A stretch of DNA of 64,000 nucleotides from Microbacterium sulfonylureivorans (lineage in GTDB: Bacteria > Actinomycetota > Actinomycetes > Actinomycetales > Microbacteriaceae): assembly GCF_003999995.1 (NCBI RefSeq), contig NZ_RJAD01000004.1, positions 62,001 to 126,000 on the forward strand, given 5' to 3'. The translations under genes were made by a program, and so were the position numbers. The notes beneath the pieces were generated by a model, which worked only from the letters and a program-made list of their open reading frames with translations, was not told the DNA's origin and ran no database searches. This document shows, in pieces, positions 33,094-40,015 of the stretch; positions within the stretch are counted from its first letter, which is position 1; every line of letters starts with the position of its first letter.

Positions 33094-33099
33094 AACCTA
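33094..33099 (-). promoter_or_regulatory. -10 hexamer TAGGTT, 9-codon leader before the SRPBCC gene
   Basis: Six bases before the ATG at 33087 of the MAHRDDVRS ORF. Confidence 0.4.
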
Positions 33100-33126
33100 C
33101 TCCGAGCCGCGGATGAATGAGAAGGG

Positions 33127-33903
33127 TCACGCGCCGCCCGTCCCGGCCACGGCTCGCCACAGGCCCGCCCACTGCTCGGGTCGCAGGTCGCGCGGCAGCC
33201 GGTGATCGTCGATTCCGAGTTCGCGGAGGATGCCGCGCGCACGCGACCGGCTGAGCCCGGAGCTCTGCTGGAGGATCGCCGCGAGCCCGTTCCCTCGCCC
33301 GGTGAACATGGCCCCGACGAACCGGTCGTAGGTGCGCCGGTCGCGGGGATCGACGAGCGGCGCTCCGCGCCGCGTGATCGTGAGGATGCCTCCGTCGACG
33401 CTGGGCATCGGAGTGAAATGCCGGGCGGGCACACGCCCGCGCAGTCCGAACTCGAACCAGGGCGCCGCCTGAGCGGTCATCATCGTCCCTCCGCCGACGC
33501 CTGCGCGCTTGCGGGCGACCTCCCACTGGGTGAGGAGGATCGCGTCGCGCCACTGACTTCGCGTGAGGAGCCGGCGCAGGATCGGAGTGGTCAGGTGATA
33601 CGGGACGTTGCCGACGAGCACCGGGCGGTCGAGCGGATGCCGCAGTGCATCGGCCCGCTCGATCCGGGCCGAGGGCAGCCGTCGCCGGAGCGTCCGGACC
33701 CGGCGCTCGTCGATGTCGATGGCCGCCAGATCGCGCCCGAGCCGTGCGAGCGGCACGGTCAGCGCGCCGTCGCCCGCGCCGATCTCGAGGATCGGGCCGC
33801 GGGTCGCGGCGACGAGGTCGACGATGCCGTGGATCGTCGGCCGGTGGGTGAGGAAGTTCTGGCCGAGCTCGTGCCGGCCGCCGTGAGAGGAACGGTTTCG
33901 CAT
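33127..33903 (-). CDS. erm: 23S rRNA (adenine-N6)-methyltransferase, Erm family
   Basis: 258-aa KsgA/Erm-fold methyltransferase. GRHELGQNFLTHRPTIHGIV and the SAM site ILEIGAGDGALTVPLARLG (about residues 38-56), then motif IV LVGNVPYHLTTPILRRLL (about 98-115), are diagnostic. Erm enzymes methylate A2058 of 23S rRNA and block macrolide-lincosamide-streptogramin B binding. The ATG at 33903 is nine bases after a GGAG that lies in a hairpin, and a 21-residue leader ORF precedes it, so expression is probably drug-inducible by translational attenuation. An in-frame upstream ATG would extend it only within the leader. Confidence 0.9.
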   Translation of the reverse strand: MRNRSSHGGRHELGQNFLTHRPTIHGIVDLVAATRGPILEIGAGDGALTVPLARLGRDLAAIDIDERRVRTLRRRLPSARIERADALRHPLDRPVLVGNVPYHLTTPILRRLLTRSQWRDAILLTQWEVARKRAGVGGGTMMTAQAAPWFEFGLRGRVPARHFTPMPSVDGGILTITRRGAPLVDPRDRRTYDRFVGAMFTGRGNGLAAILQQSSGLSRSRARGILRELGIDDHRLPRDLRPEQWAGLWRAVAGTGGA

Positions 33904-34008
33904 GGGTGCGCTCCAGGGAGGAAGGAGGAGCACCCCGATGCGCGCAGCGCTGGTCCGAGGGCGGATCGACGGACCGTGAGAGGGGGCGGGTGCGCGCGTC
34001 CGGGGTGC
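33904..34008 (-). promoter_or_regulatory. translational attenuator of erm
   Basis: On the mRNA, a copy of GGGGUGC (complement of 33930-33936) can pair either downstream with GCACCC next to the ATG (33904-33909, enclosing the GGAG ribosome site at 33911-33914) or upstream with GCACCCC (34002-34008; another GCACCC at 33988-33993). These alternatives are mutually exclusive. Default pairing would hide the erm ribosome site and ribosome stalling on the leader would expose it. Confidence 0.5.
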
Positions 34009-34059
34009 GATGACATCCCGGTCGACGGCGCGCTGACGCGGTGAAACGCGACGGCGCCG

Positions 34060-34125
34060 TCAGGCGCTGCGGTCGCGGATATAGAAGGCGCACGCCGTCA
34101 TCGGCGCGCTGCAGATCGTTCCCAT
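34060..34125 (-). CDS. erm leader peptide (21 aa)
   Basis: Short ORF beginning MGTICSAP and ending YIRDRSA, 156 bases before erm. A RDR tripeptide near the end fits the +X+ type of macrolide-dependent arrest motif known from Erm leaders. TACGAT lies seven bases before the ATG, so the message is probably leaderless. Too short for standard gene calling. Confidence 0.65.
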   Translation of the reverse strand: MGTICSAPMTACAFYIRDRSA

Positions 34126-34132
34126 GCGAGCC

Positions 34133-34138
34133 ATCGTA
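34133..34138 (-). promoter_or_regulatory. -10 hexamer TACGAT, erm leader
   Basis: Seven bases before the leader ATG at 34125. No AT-rich element or recognisable -35 of the WhiB7 type is visible. Confidence 0.4.
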
Positions 34139-34290
34139 AACCCACCCACGAGGGGTGCGCACTCACTGGGCGTCCAGGAAACACACCGGAATTGTCCAGA
34201 TTAGGCGGACAAACTCGGGGATTTGTGTCCGCGAACAGCCGACACCTGGCGCCGTCGATGCGGCGCAGCTACCCGATACGAAACCGGTTC

Positions 34291-35253
34291 ATGCGCTCGA
34301 AAACTGCCTCTACTCCTGCCCGCCGCACCCTCCGCCTCACCGCCCGTCGCACCCGTCGGCGCCCCGCGATCCTCGCGGCCGGCCTCGCCTTCGGGATCAT
34401 CGCCACCGCCGGTTTCACCGTGACCACTCCGGTGACGCTGGCCGAGGCATCCGGCTCCACCCCGGCCTTCGCTCTCGCGTCGTTCACCACCCCCGCGTCG
34501 CCCGCCGAGGCCCCCGTGATCGAGCGTGAGGATGCGCGTACCGTGGCCGCCCACGCGGCTCTCGCCGCCGCTGAGACGACCCTGTCGGCCGCCGAGACCC
34601 TCACCGACGACATCGCCTCCGCGGGTCTCGATCTCGGCGTGGACACCGCCATCGACACCCCCGCCCTCGAAGAGGCCGTCGCGCGACTGTCAGGCGCCGA
34701 GACGGGTTCGCCGCTCCTCGTGCCGGGCTTCACCGACGACCTGACCGCGCTGGTGGCCACGCTCGACGAGCGCGTGGCCGGCCTTCGCGGCAGTCTCGAC
34801 GCCGCCAAGGCCGCGGAGGCCAAGCGGATCGCCGAGGAGAAGGCGCGCCGCGCGGCCGCCGCGGCAGCCGCGGCCGCCGAGAAGGCCGCCGCCGCGACGT
34901 CCGCGCCCTCCCCCGTGTTCGCGTCCGGAGGCTCGGGCGGCGACAACAGCCCGGCGGGCGCACAGGCATCCGCCCGCGCCATGCTCGGCAACTACGGCTG
35001 GGGCGACGACCAGTTCGGCTGCCTCGTCTCGCTGTGGAACAAGGAGTCGGGCTGGAACTACCGCGCCTACAACGCGGGAAGCGGCGCCTACGGGATCCCC
35101 CAGGCGCTCCCCGGCAGCAAGATGGGCAGCGCGGGCGCCGACTGGCAGACCAACGCGGCGACGCAGGTCGCGTGGGGCCTCGGCTACATCTCGGGCCGCT
35201 ACGGCTCGCCGTGCGGCGCCTGGTCGCACTCGGAATCGGTCGGCTGGTACTGA
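34291..35253 (+). CDS. secreted SLT/lysozyme-like protein with coiled-coil
   Basis: 320 aa. N terminus: basic MRSKTASTPARRTLRLTARRTRRRP then a hydrophobic segment ILAAGLAFGIIATAGF, a signal sequence. A long Ala/Glu-rich helical region (residues ~85-215, KAAEAKRIAEEKARRAAAAA) looks coiled. The C-terminal ~80 residues (MLGNYGWGDDQFGCLVSLWNKESGWNYRAYNAGSGAYGIPQALPGSKM ...) are an SLT/transglycosylase-like fold with a catalytic Glu in NKESGW; such cell-wall enzymes are common in actinobacteria. ATG at 34291 chosen as the start of the basic N region; an in-frame ATG at 34258 would add 11 residues. An imperfect hairpin at 34203-34232 lies upstream. Confidence 0.83.
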   Translation: MRSKTASTPARRTLRLTARRTRRRPAILAAGLAFGIIATAGFTVTTPVTLAEASGSTPAFALASFTTPASPAEAPVIEREDARTVAAHAALAAAETTLSAAETLTDDIASAGLDLGVDTAIDTPALEEAVARLSGAETGSPLLVPGFTDDLTALVATLDERVAGLRGSLDAAKAAEAKRIAEEKARRAAAAAAAAAEKAAAATSAPSPVFASGGSGGDNSPAGAQASARAMLGNYGWGDDQFGCLVSLWNKESGWNYRAYNAGSGAYGIPQALPGSKMGSAGADWQTNAATQVAWGLGYISGRYGSPCGAWSHSESVGWY

Positions 35254-35263
35254 GCCGACGAAG

Positions 35264-35300
35264 ACGGATGCCGCCGCCCAGATCGGGCGGCGGCATCCGT
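35264..35300 (+). terminator. GGATGCCGC-type hairpin after the SLT gene
   Basis: 16-bp stem (ACGGATGCCGCCGCCC at 35264-35279, complement at 35285-35300), loop AGATC. Weaker outer pairing extends to CGAAGAC/GTCTTCG. It starts 11 bases after the stop. Confidence 0.65.
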
Positions 35301-35334
35301 CGTCTTCGAACTCACACCTCGTTCCCAGCCTGCC

Positions 35335-35361
35335 GGGACCAAACGCGACCGGCCCGACGTT
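35335..35361 (+). promoter_or_regulatory. ECF-type promoter of msrB
   Basis: GGGACC (35335-35340), 18 bases, GTT (35359-35361), with TGCCGGGACCAAA at -35 and CGTTCTC at -10 identical to the msrA promoter. It resembles the GGAAT/GGAAC-N18-GTT promoters of SigR/SigH-type sigma factors. Confidence 0.6.
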
Positions 35362-35409
35362 CTCCTCGATGACGCCGCAGCCAGCGGCGCTTCCGAGGAG
35401 GAACACGAC

Positions 35410-35871
35410 GTGACCACCGACTACCGCTCCACCCCCGAGGCGCTGAGCCGCCTCACCGACCTCCAGTACCGCGTGACGCAGCGCGACGCGACCGAGCCGC
35501 CGTTCCGAAACGAGCACTGGAACAACCACGAGCCCGGGCTGTACGTCGACATCGTGTCGGGCGAGCCGCTCTTCTCGTCCAACGACAAGTACGACAGCGG
35601 CACCGGCTGGCCGAGCTTCACGAAGCCGGTCGATCCCGGCGCCGTCCGCACGATCACCGATCGCGCGCTGTGGATGACCCGCACCGAGGTGCGCTCGGCC
35701 GGGGCGGACAGCCACCTGGGTCACGTCTTCGACGACGGTCCGCGCGAGGCCGGCGGTCTGCGCTACTGCATGAACTCGGCCTCGCTGCGGTTCATCCCCG
35801 TCGCTCAGCTCGACGAGCAGGGCTACGGCGAGTACCGGCAGCTGTTCGACGCCGAGGGCACGTCCGCGTAG
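35410..35871 (+). CDS. msrB: peptide-methionine (R)-S-oxide reductase, zinc-less form
   Basis: 153 aa. Reduces the R epimer of methionine sulfoxide in proteins. Family signature [11 protein letters not shown] at about residues 60-70 and catalytic Cys in [12 protein letters not shown] at about 117-128. The two CXXC zinc pairs of the classical form are absent ([13 protein letters not shown] and [15 protein letters not shown] have none), so it is a zinc-less MsrB. GTG start after AGGAGGA. Same ECF-type promoter as msrA 1.6 kb downstream. Confidence 0.92.
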   Translation: MTTDYRSTPEALSRLTDLQYRVTQRDATEPPFRNEHWNNHEPGLYVDIVSGEPLFSSNDKYDSGTGWPSFTKPVDPGAVRTITDRALWMTRTEVRSAGADSHLGHVFDDGPREAGGLRYCMNSASLRFIPVAQLDEQGYGEYRQLFDAEGTSA

Positions 35872-35938
35872 GGGGCGGCATCCGCTCGGCCCGCCCGTGC
35901 GGTCTCGTCGCCTTCGTGACGGGACCGCACGGCGGGGA

Positions 35939-36898
35939 TCAGACCTCGCCCACCGCGACGACGACCTTGCCGAGCGCCCGGCCTTCTCCGTGCCAGGCGA
36001 GTGCCTCCGGCACCTCGTCGAGTCCGAAGACCCGGTCGATGTGCACCGTGACTCCGCCGCCGACGCACTGCTCGGCGACCGGGGTGAACGCCGCCGGCCC
36101 TTCCCGCACGATCAGCAGGCCGAGGTGTGCTCCGGTGAGCATCCCCAGGAGCGGTCCGACCGTGACCATGCGCAGAACGGTCCGGCTCGTTCCGCCGACG
36201 ATGACGCAGCGACCGCGCGCGGCCAGCGCGCGGCGGTACGCGAACACCGACCGATGCGCGACGAGATCGACGATGAGGTCGTACGGCCCCGTCCGCGTGA
36301 AGTCGACGCGACGGTAGTCGATGACTTCGTCCGCGCCGAGCGAGCGCAGGAAGTCGAGCTTGCCGGCGTTGTCGACAGCAGTCACATGGACGCCCTTCGA
36401 CTTCGCGAGCTGCACCATGAACGAGCCCGAGCCACCGCCGGCTCCGTTGACGAGCATCCTCGATCCGGGTTCGGCGAGCGCGACCGCCTGCGACGCGATG
36501 GCTCCCGCCTGCGGGATCGTGGATGCCTCGGCGAAGGTCAACGCGGAGGGCTTGGGCGCGAGCGCCGACTCCGGCGCGACGACGTACTCGGCGAAGCCAC
36601 CCATGAGTGCGAGGTTGTCGCCGAAGACCTCGTCGCCGACGGCGAACCGGGTCACGCCCTCTCCGAGTGAGACGACGCGGCCCGCGACATCCGACCCGAG
36701 GATCTGCCGGGCCGGACGGAACAGCCCGCCGATGCGGGCGTACCCGGGACTTCCGTGCAGACCCTCCCAATCCGACAGGTTGATCGACGTGGCGACGACC
36801 TCGATCAGCACCTGCCCGCGCCCGGGGCTCGGTATCGGGACGTCGCGCAGCTCGAGCACCTCGGGACCGCCGTACCGCTCGTAGACAATCGCGCGCAC
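35939..36898 (-). CDS. NADP-dependent quinone oxidoreductase (MDR family)
   Basis: 319 aa. Starts MRAIVYERYGGPEVLELRDVPIPSPGRGQVLIEV; nucleotide turn is VNGAGGGSGSFMVQLAKSKGV at about residues 150-170. No zinc ligands, so it belongs with quinone oxidoreductase (Qor)-like enzymes or zeta-crystallins. GTG with TAGAGT six bases upstream. Convergent with msrB, and its promoter diverges from msrA. Substrate not predictable. Confidence 0.87.
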   Translation of the reverse strand: MRAIVYERYGGPEVLELRDVPIPSPGRGQVLIEVVATSINLSDWEGLHGSPGYARIGGLFRPARQILGSDVAGRVVSLGEGVTRFAVGDEVFGDNLALMGGFAEYVVAPESALAPKPSALTFAEASTIPQAGAIASQAVALAEPGSRMLVNGAGGGSGSFMVQLAKSKGVHVTAVDNAGKLDFLRSLGADEVIDYRRVDFTRTGPYDLIVDLVAHRSVFAYRRALAARGRCVIVGGTSRTVLRMVTVGPLLGMLTGAHLGLLIVREGPAAFTPVAEQCVGGGVTVHIDRVFGLDEVPEALAWHGEGRALGKVVVAVGEV

Positions 36899-36904
36899 GC
36901 GCTC

Positions 36905-36910
36905 ACTCTA
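36905..36910 (-). promoter_or_regulatory. -10 hexamer TAGAGT, quinone oxidoreductase
   Basis: Six bases before the GTG at 36898. Confidence 0.4.
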
Positions 36911-36949
36911 GGGTGCGGGACTGAACTCACGGCGCGCTCTCAGGTTGCC

Positions 36950-36976
36950 GGGACCAAATCGACCGCGGCATCCGTT
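36950..36976 (+). promoter_or_regulatory. ECF-type promoter of msrA
   Basis: GGGACC (36950-36955), 18 bases, GTT (36974-36976). TGCCGGGACCAAA starts at 36946 and CGTTCTC covers the -10, both identical to the msrB promoter. Confidence 0.6.
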
Positions 36977-37064
36977 CTCTTCTGTGACGGGCACCGCGCC
37001 GCGTCACCGGATACCTGAGAAACTGGATCCCGGGCCACGAACCACTCCATGAAGGAGACCTGAC

Positions 37065-37619
37065 ATGACCAGCGGACCTTTCGACAAGGGCCAGATCACC
37101 CAGACCCCCGGCACCGAGACGGCCGTTCTCGCCGGCGGATGCTTCTGGGGCATGGAGGACCTCATCCGCCGCCAGCCCGGCGTCCTCAACACACGCGTCG
37201 GCTACACGGGCGGTCAGAACGACCACGCGACCTACCGCAACCACCCCGGTCACGCCGAGGCCGTGGAGATCGTCTTCGACCCGACCGAGACGTCGTACCG
37301 CGACATCCTGGCGTTCTTCTTCCAGATCCACGACCCGTCGACCCTGAACCGCCAGGGCAACGACATCGGGTCGAGCTACCGCTCGGCGATCTTCCCGCTC
37401 TCCCCCGAGCAGGAGACCGTCGCGCGCGACACGATCGCCGACGTCGACGCCTCAGGGCTCTGGCCGGCCAAGGCCGTCACCGCGATCGAGCCCGCCGGTC
37501 CGTTCTGGGAGGCCGAGCCCGAGCACCAGGACTACCTGATCACCTATCCCAACGGCTACACCTGCCACTTCCCGCGCGCGGGGTGGGTGCTGCCCAAGCG
37601 CGCCGACGCCACGGCGTAG
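37065..37619 (+). CDS. msrA: peptide-methionine (S)-S-oxide reductase
   Basis: 184 aa. [21 protein letters not shown] holds the catalytic GCFWG motif at about residues 26-30; [25 protein letters not shown] and [24 protein letters not shown] follow, and a resolving Cys is in [22 protein letters not shown] precedes the ATG. It repairs the S epimer of methionine sulfoxide and is matched by msrB with the same promoter; the gene between them is on the other strand, so control is by regulon rather than operon. Confidence 0.94.
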   Translation: MTSGPFDKGQITQTPGTETAVLAGGCFWGMEDLIRRQPGVLNTRVGYTGGQNDHATYRNHPGHAEAVEIVFDPTETSYRDILAFFFQIHDPSTLNRQGNDIGSSYRSAIFPLSPEQETVARDTIADVDASGLWPAKAVTAIEPAGPFWEAEPEHQDYLITYPNGYTCHFPRAGWVLPKRADATA

Positions 37620-37628
37620 CGAGCGAGA

Positions 37629-37670
37629 ACGACGGATGCCGCAGCCCCGCGGGGTCGCGGCATCCGTCGT
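37629..37670 (+). terminator. GGATGCCGC-type hairpin after msrA
   Basis: 14-bp stem (ACGACGGATGCCGC at 37629-37642, complement 37657-37670) with an inner CCCCGCGGGG. It lies between two convergent genes, so it can serve both. Confidence 0.65.
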
Positions 37671-37687
37671 CTTCGGGCCACGCCGGC

Positions 37688-38608
37688 CTACGCCGACGCG
37701 CGCTCGCTGACCGTGTCCTCCGTCGTCTGTCGCGCGAGCGACCAGACGCCCCACATCGCAGCGGCGCCGAAGACGGCGAAGGCGAGGAAGCTCCACGGCG
37801 GAGCGGACGCGGCCTCGTTCAGCACGGTGATGCCGAGGACGACCGCGACGAACGGGTCGACGACCGTGAGCCCGGCCACGACGACCTGCGGTGTCGCGAC
37901 CGTGTGCGCGGTCTGCACGAAGTAGATCGACAGCGCCCCGGCGACAGCGATGCCGACGGCGCACGCGATCGTGAGCAGGTTGCGGTCGTCGAGCGTGTAG
38001 TCGTCGACCATGATCGCGGTCTGGATCCGCAGAATGACCGTCTTGCCGAGCGTCGCGACGAACCCGGCGTAGAGGCCGCCCAGCACCACGAACATCACCG
38101 GCGGCACACGATGCCCGCGGAGTCCGATGAGCGCGGCGAAGGTGATCGCGAGGACGACCAGAAGCACGATCAGCACCGCGATCAGCTGCGCGTCGGTGAT
38201 CGTGGTCTGATCGCTGACGGATGCCGCGACCGCGACGAATGCGGCGAGCGCCGCCACGCACACCGCGATCGAGGTGACCTCGCGCCGGCTCGGCGGGGTC
38301 TTCGTCACGACGGCCGTGAGCAGGGACGCGAAGACCAGGGCGATGACTCCGACCGGCTGGACGACGATCAGCGGGGCGAACGCGAGCGCACCGAGCTGCA
38401 CGAGGATCGCGAGGCCGAACAGCGCCGAGCCCGCCAGCCACTGCGGCTCGCGAAGCAGTCCGATTCCCTGCGAGACCCCGATCGATCCCGAACCCGCCTC
38501 CGTGCGGGCGCCGACGCCCCTCGACTGCAGGAAGTTGCCGACCGTCAGCAGCGCCGCCGAGAGCACCGCCAGCACGATGCCGAGGATCGGGAAGGAGTCG
38601 ATGGACAT
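37688..38608 (-). CDS. DMT-family transporter (EamA-like)
   Basis: 306 aa with about nine to ten hydrophobic helices in the drug/metabolite transporter layout: FPILGIVLAVLSAALLTVGNFLQSRG (TM1), LAFAPLIVVQPVGVIALVFASLLTAVV (TM3-4), VAGLTVVDPFVAVVLGITVLNE (TM9). The pattern also recalls NIPA/magnesium-transporter-like DMT proteins. ATG at 38608 preceded by GAGGGGAAC. Substrate unknown. Confidence 0.78.
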   Translation of the reverse strand: MSIDSFPILGIVLAVLSAALLTVGNFLQSRGVGARTEAGSGSIGVSQGIGLLREPQWLAGSALFGLAILVQLGALAFAPLIVVQPVGVIALVFASLLTAVVTKTPPSRREVTSIAVCVAALAAFVAVAASVSDQTTITDAQLIAVLIVLLVVLAITFAALIGLRGHRVPPVMFVVLGGLYAGFVATLGKTVILRIQTAIMVDDYTLDDRNLLTIACAVGIAVAGALSIYFVQTAHTVATPQVVVAGLTVVDPFVAVVLGITVLNEAASAPPWSFLAFAVFGAAAMWGVWSLARQTTEDTVSERASA

Positions 38609-38742
38609 CTGCCGTTCCCCTCGGTCGACGAACCTCCACGCTAGCGGGGCGACGTCCCGGAGATCGAGGGTGTCGGGCATCTCGCAGATCCCGCACCCGG
38701 AGCAGATCGACGCGACCGCACCCGCCCGGTGATCCCCGGGAC

Positions 38743-38748
38743 TACCCT
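38743..38748 (+). promoter_or_regulatory. -10 hexamer TACCCT, DUF2510 gene
   Basis: Six bases before the ATG at 38755. Confidence 0.4.
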
Positions 38749-38754
38749 CGACCC

Positions 38755-39330
38755 ATGGCGGCGGAACCAGGCTGGTACGACGACGGCACCGGCAAGCAGC
38801 GGTGGTGGGACGGCGCACGGTGGACCGAGCACTACATCGATCTCCACGAGCGCGAGATCGAGCTGCACGTCGATGCGACCCCGCCGGCGAGCAGTCCCGC
38901 CGCTCCCGGCTGGTACGACGACGGGCGCGGACGGCAGCGGTGGTGGGACGGCGGCCGCTGGACCGATGCCGCGAAGTTCAGCGGCGAGGAGCAGTCGCTC
39001 GCCGGGATCGTCGTGGACGGGCGATGGATCCACTTCGGCGCGTCGAGTCAGCCGGTCGCGGGTGCCGCGGCATCGCAGGCGACCGGCGCCGAGCTGCTGA
39101 AGCGCGGGCGGCTCGCCGCCCCCGCGACCGCGCGGGCGCTGTACGGCCCCTCGGGTCCCATCACGCCGAGACTGCTCAAGCGCGCGGTCGACCCGAACGC
39201 GGGCTACCTCGTCGTCGAGGTGGCCGGCCAGGTGTGGCTGGCGGCCGTTCCGCCGGGACAGGATGCCGCGGCCCGCCAGTTCGTCACGTGGATCAACAAC
39301 GTCTCGGAGCACTACCGCTACCGGCCGTAG
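38755..39330 (+). CDS. protein with two DUF2510 modules
   Basis: 191 aa. Two short W-rich DUF2510 repeats: EPGWYDDGTGKQRWWDGARWTEH (about residues 4-26) and APGWYDDGRGRQRWWDGGRWTDA (about 50-72). DUF2510 often precedes a membrane or secreted part in actinobacterial proteins; here a mixed α/β tail follows (VAGQVWLAAVPPGQDAAARQFVTWINNV), with no membrane helix. Function unknown. Leaderless start. Confidence 0.8.
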   Translation: MAAEPGWYDDGTGKQRWWDGARWTEHYIDLHEREIELHVDATPPASSPAAPGWYDDGRGRQRWWDGGRWTDAAKFSGEEQSLAGIVVDGRWIHFGASSQPVAGAAASQATGAELLKRGRLAAPATARALYGPSGPITPRLLKRAVDPNAGYLVVEVAGQVWLAAVPPGQDAAARQFVTWINNVSEHYRYRP

Positions 39331-39352
39331 CGTCCGGTGGTTGACTGGGGCC

Positions 39353-39979
39353 ATGGAGGCCGTTCCGATGTTCCCGCTCGGGTCGGTGCTGTTCCCGCAC
39401 ACCCCGCTCGTGCTGCGGATCTTCGAGCCGCGCTATCTCACGATGCTCGGCAGGCTGCTCGACGAGGACGATCCCCGCTTCGGTGTCGTGCTGATCGAGC
39501 GCGGCCACGAAGCCGGCGGAGGGGATCAGCGCAGCGGTGTCGGCACCATGGCGCGCGTCGTCCAGGTGCAGGTCGGTGAGGACGACCTGCAGCTCCTCGC
39601 GGTCGGTGGGGAGCGGGTCACGGTGGACCGCTGGCTCGAGGACGACCCGCACCCGCTGGCCGACCTCACGCAGCTGCCGCCGCTGATCTGGGACGACGCC
39701 CTCACTCCGCTCCGCACGGAGACGGAGCGGACCGTCCGGCGCGTGCTCGCACGCGCCGCCGAGTACGGCGATACACGCTGGGACGCGAACGTCGAGCTCT
39801 CCGACGACCCGATCGAGTCGGCGTGGCAGCTGGCCGCCATCGCCCCGCTCGGAGACTTCGACCGGCAGGCGCTCCTGCGGTCGACGACGACCGGCGGACT
39901 GCTGCGCGAGACCATCGACCTCACCCTCGCGATCGAGCCGCTCCTCACGGCGCCGCCGATCGACCCCGACGAGGGGTGA
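39353..39979 (+). CDS. LON N-terminal substrate-binding domain protein
   Basis: 208 aa. Matches the free-standing Lon N-terminal domain: VPMFPLGSVLFPHTPLVLRIFEPRYLTMLGRLLDEDDPRFGVVLIERG at the N terminus, and a C-terminal helical half (SAWQLAAIAPLGDFDRQALLRSTTTGGLLRETIDL). No protease domain follows. The domain binds unfolded substrate segments in Lon; stand-alone versions are uncharacterised. TTGACT six bases before the ATG is a weak leaderless -10. Confidence 0.85.
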   Translation: MEAVPMFPLGSVLFPHTPLVLRIFEPRYLTMLGRLLDEDDPRFGVVLIERGHEAGGGDQRSGVGTMARVVQVQVGEDDLQLLAVGGERVTVDRWLEDDPHPLADLTQLPPLIWDDALTPLRTETERTVRRVLARAAEYGDTRWDANVELSDDPIESAWQLAAIAPLGDFDRQALLRSTTTGGLLRETIDLTLAIEPLLTAPPIDPDEG

Positions 39980-40015
39980 GCGTCGCCGCGCACCGGTGCC
40001 GAGGCATCCGCTCGG

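Noticed and set aside
34126-34170. WhiB7-type promoter for erm
   Set aside because: No AT-rich element or -35 at the proper distance from TACGAT.
34126-34290. c-di-AMP (ydaO) riboswitch upstream of the SLT-type gene
   Set aside because: Expected conserved blocks are absent; only an imperfect hairpin at 34203-34232 is seen.
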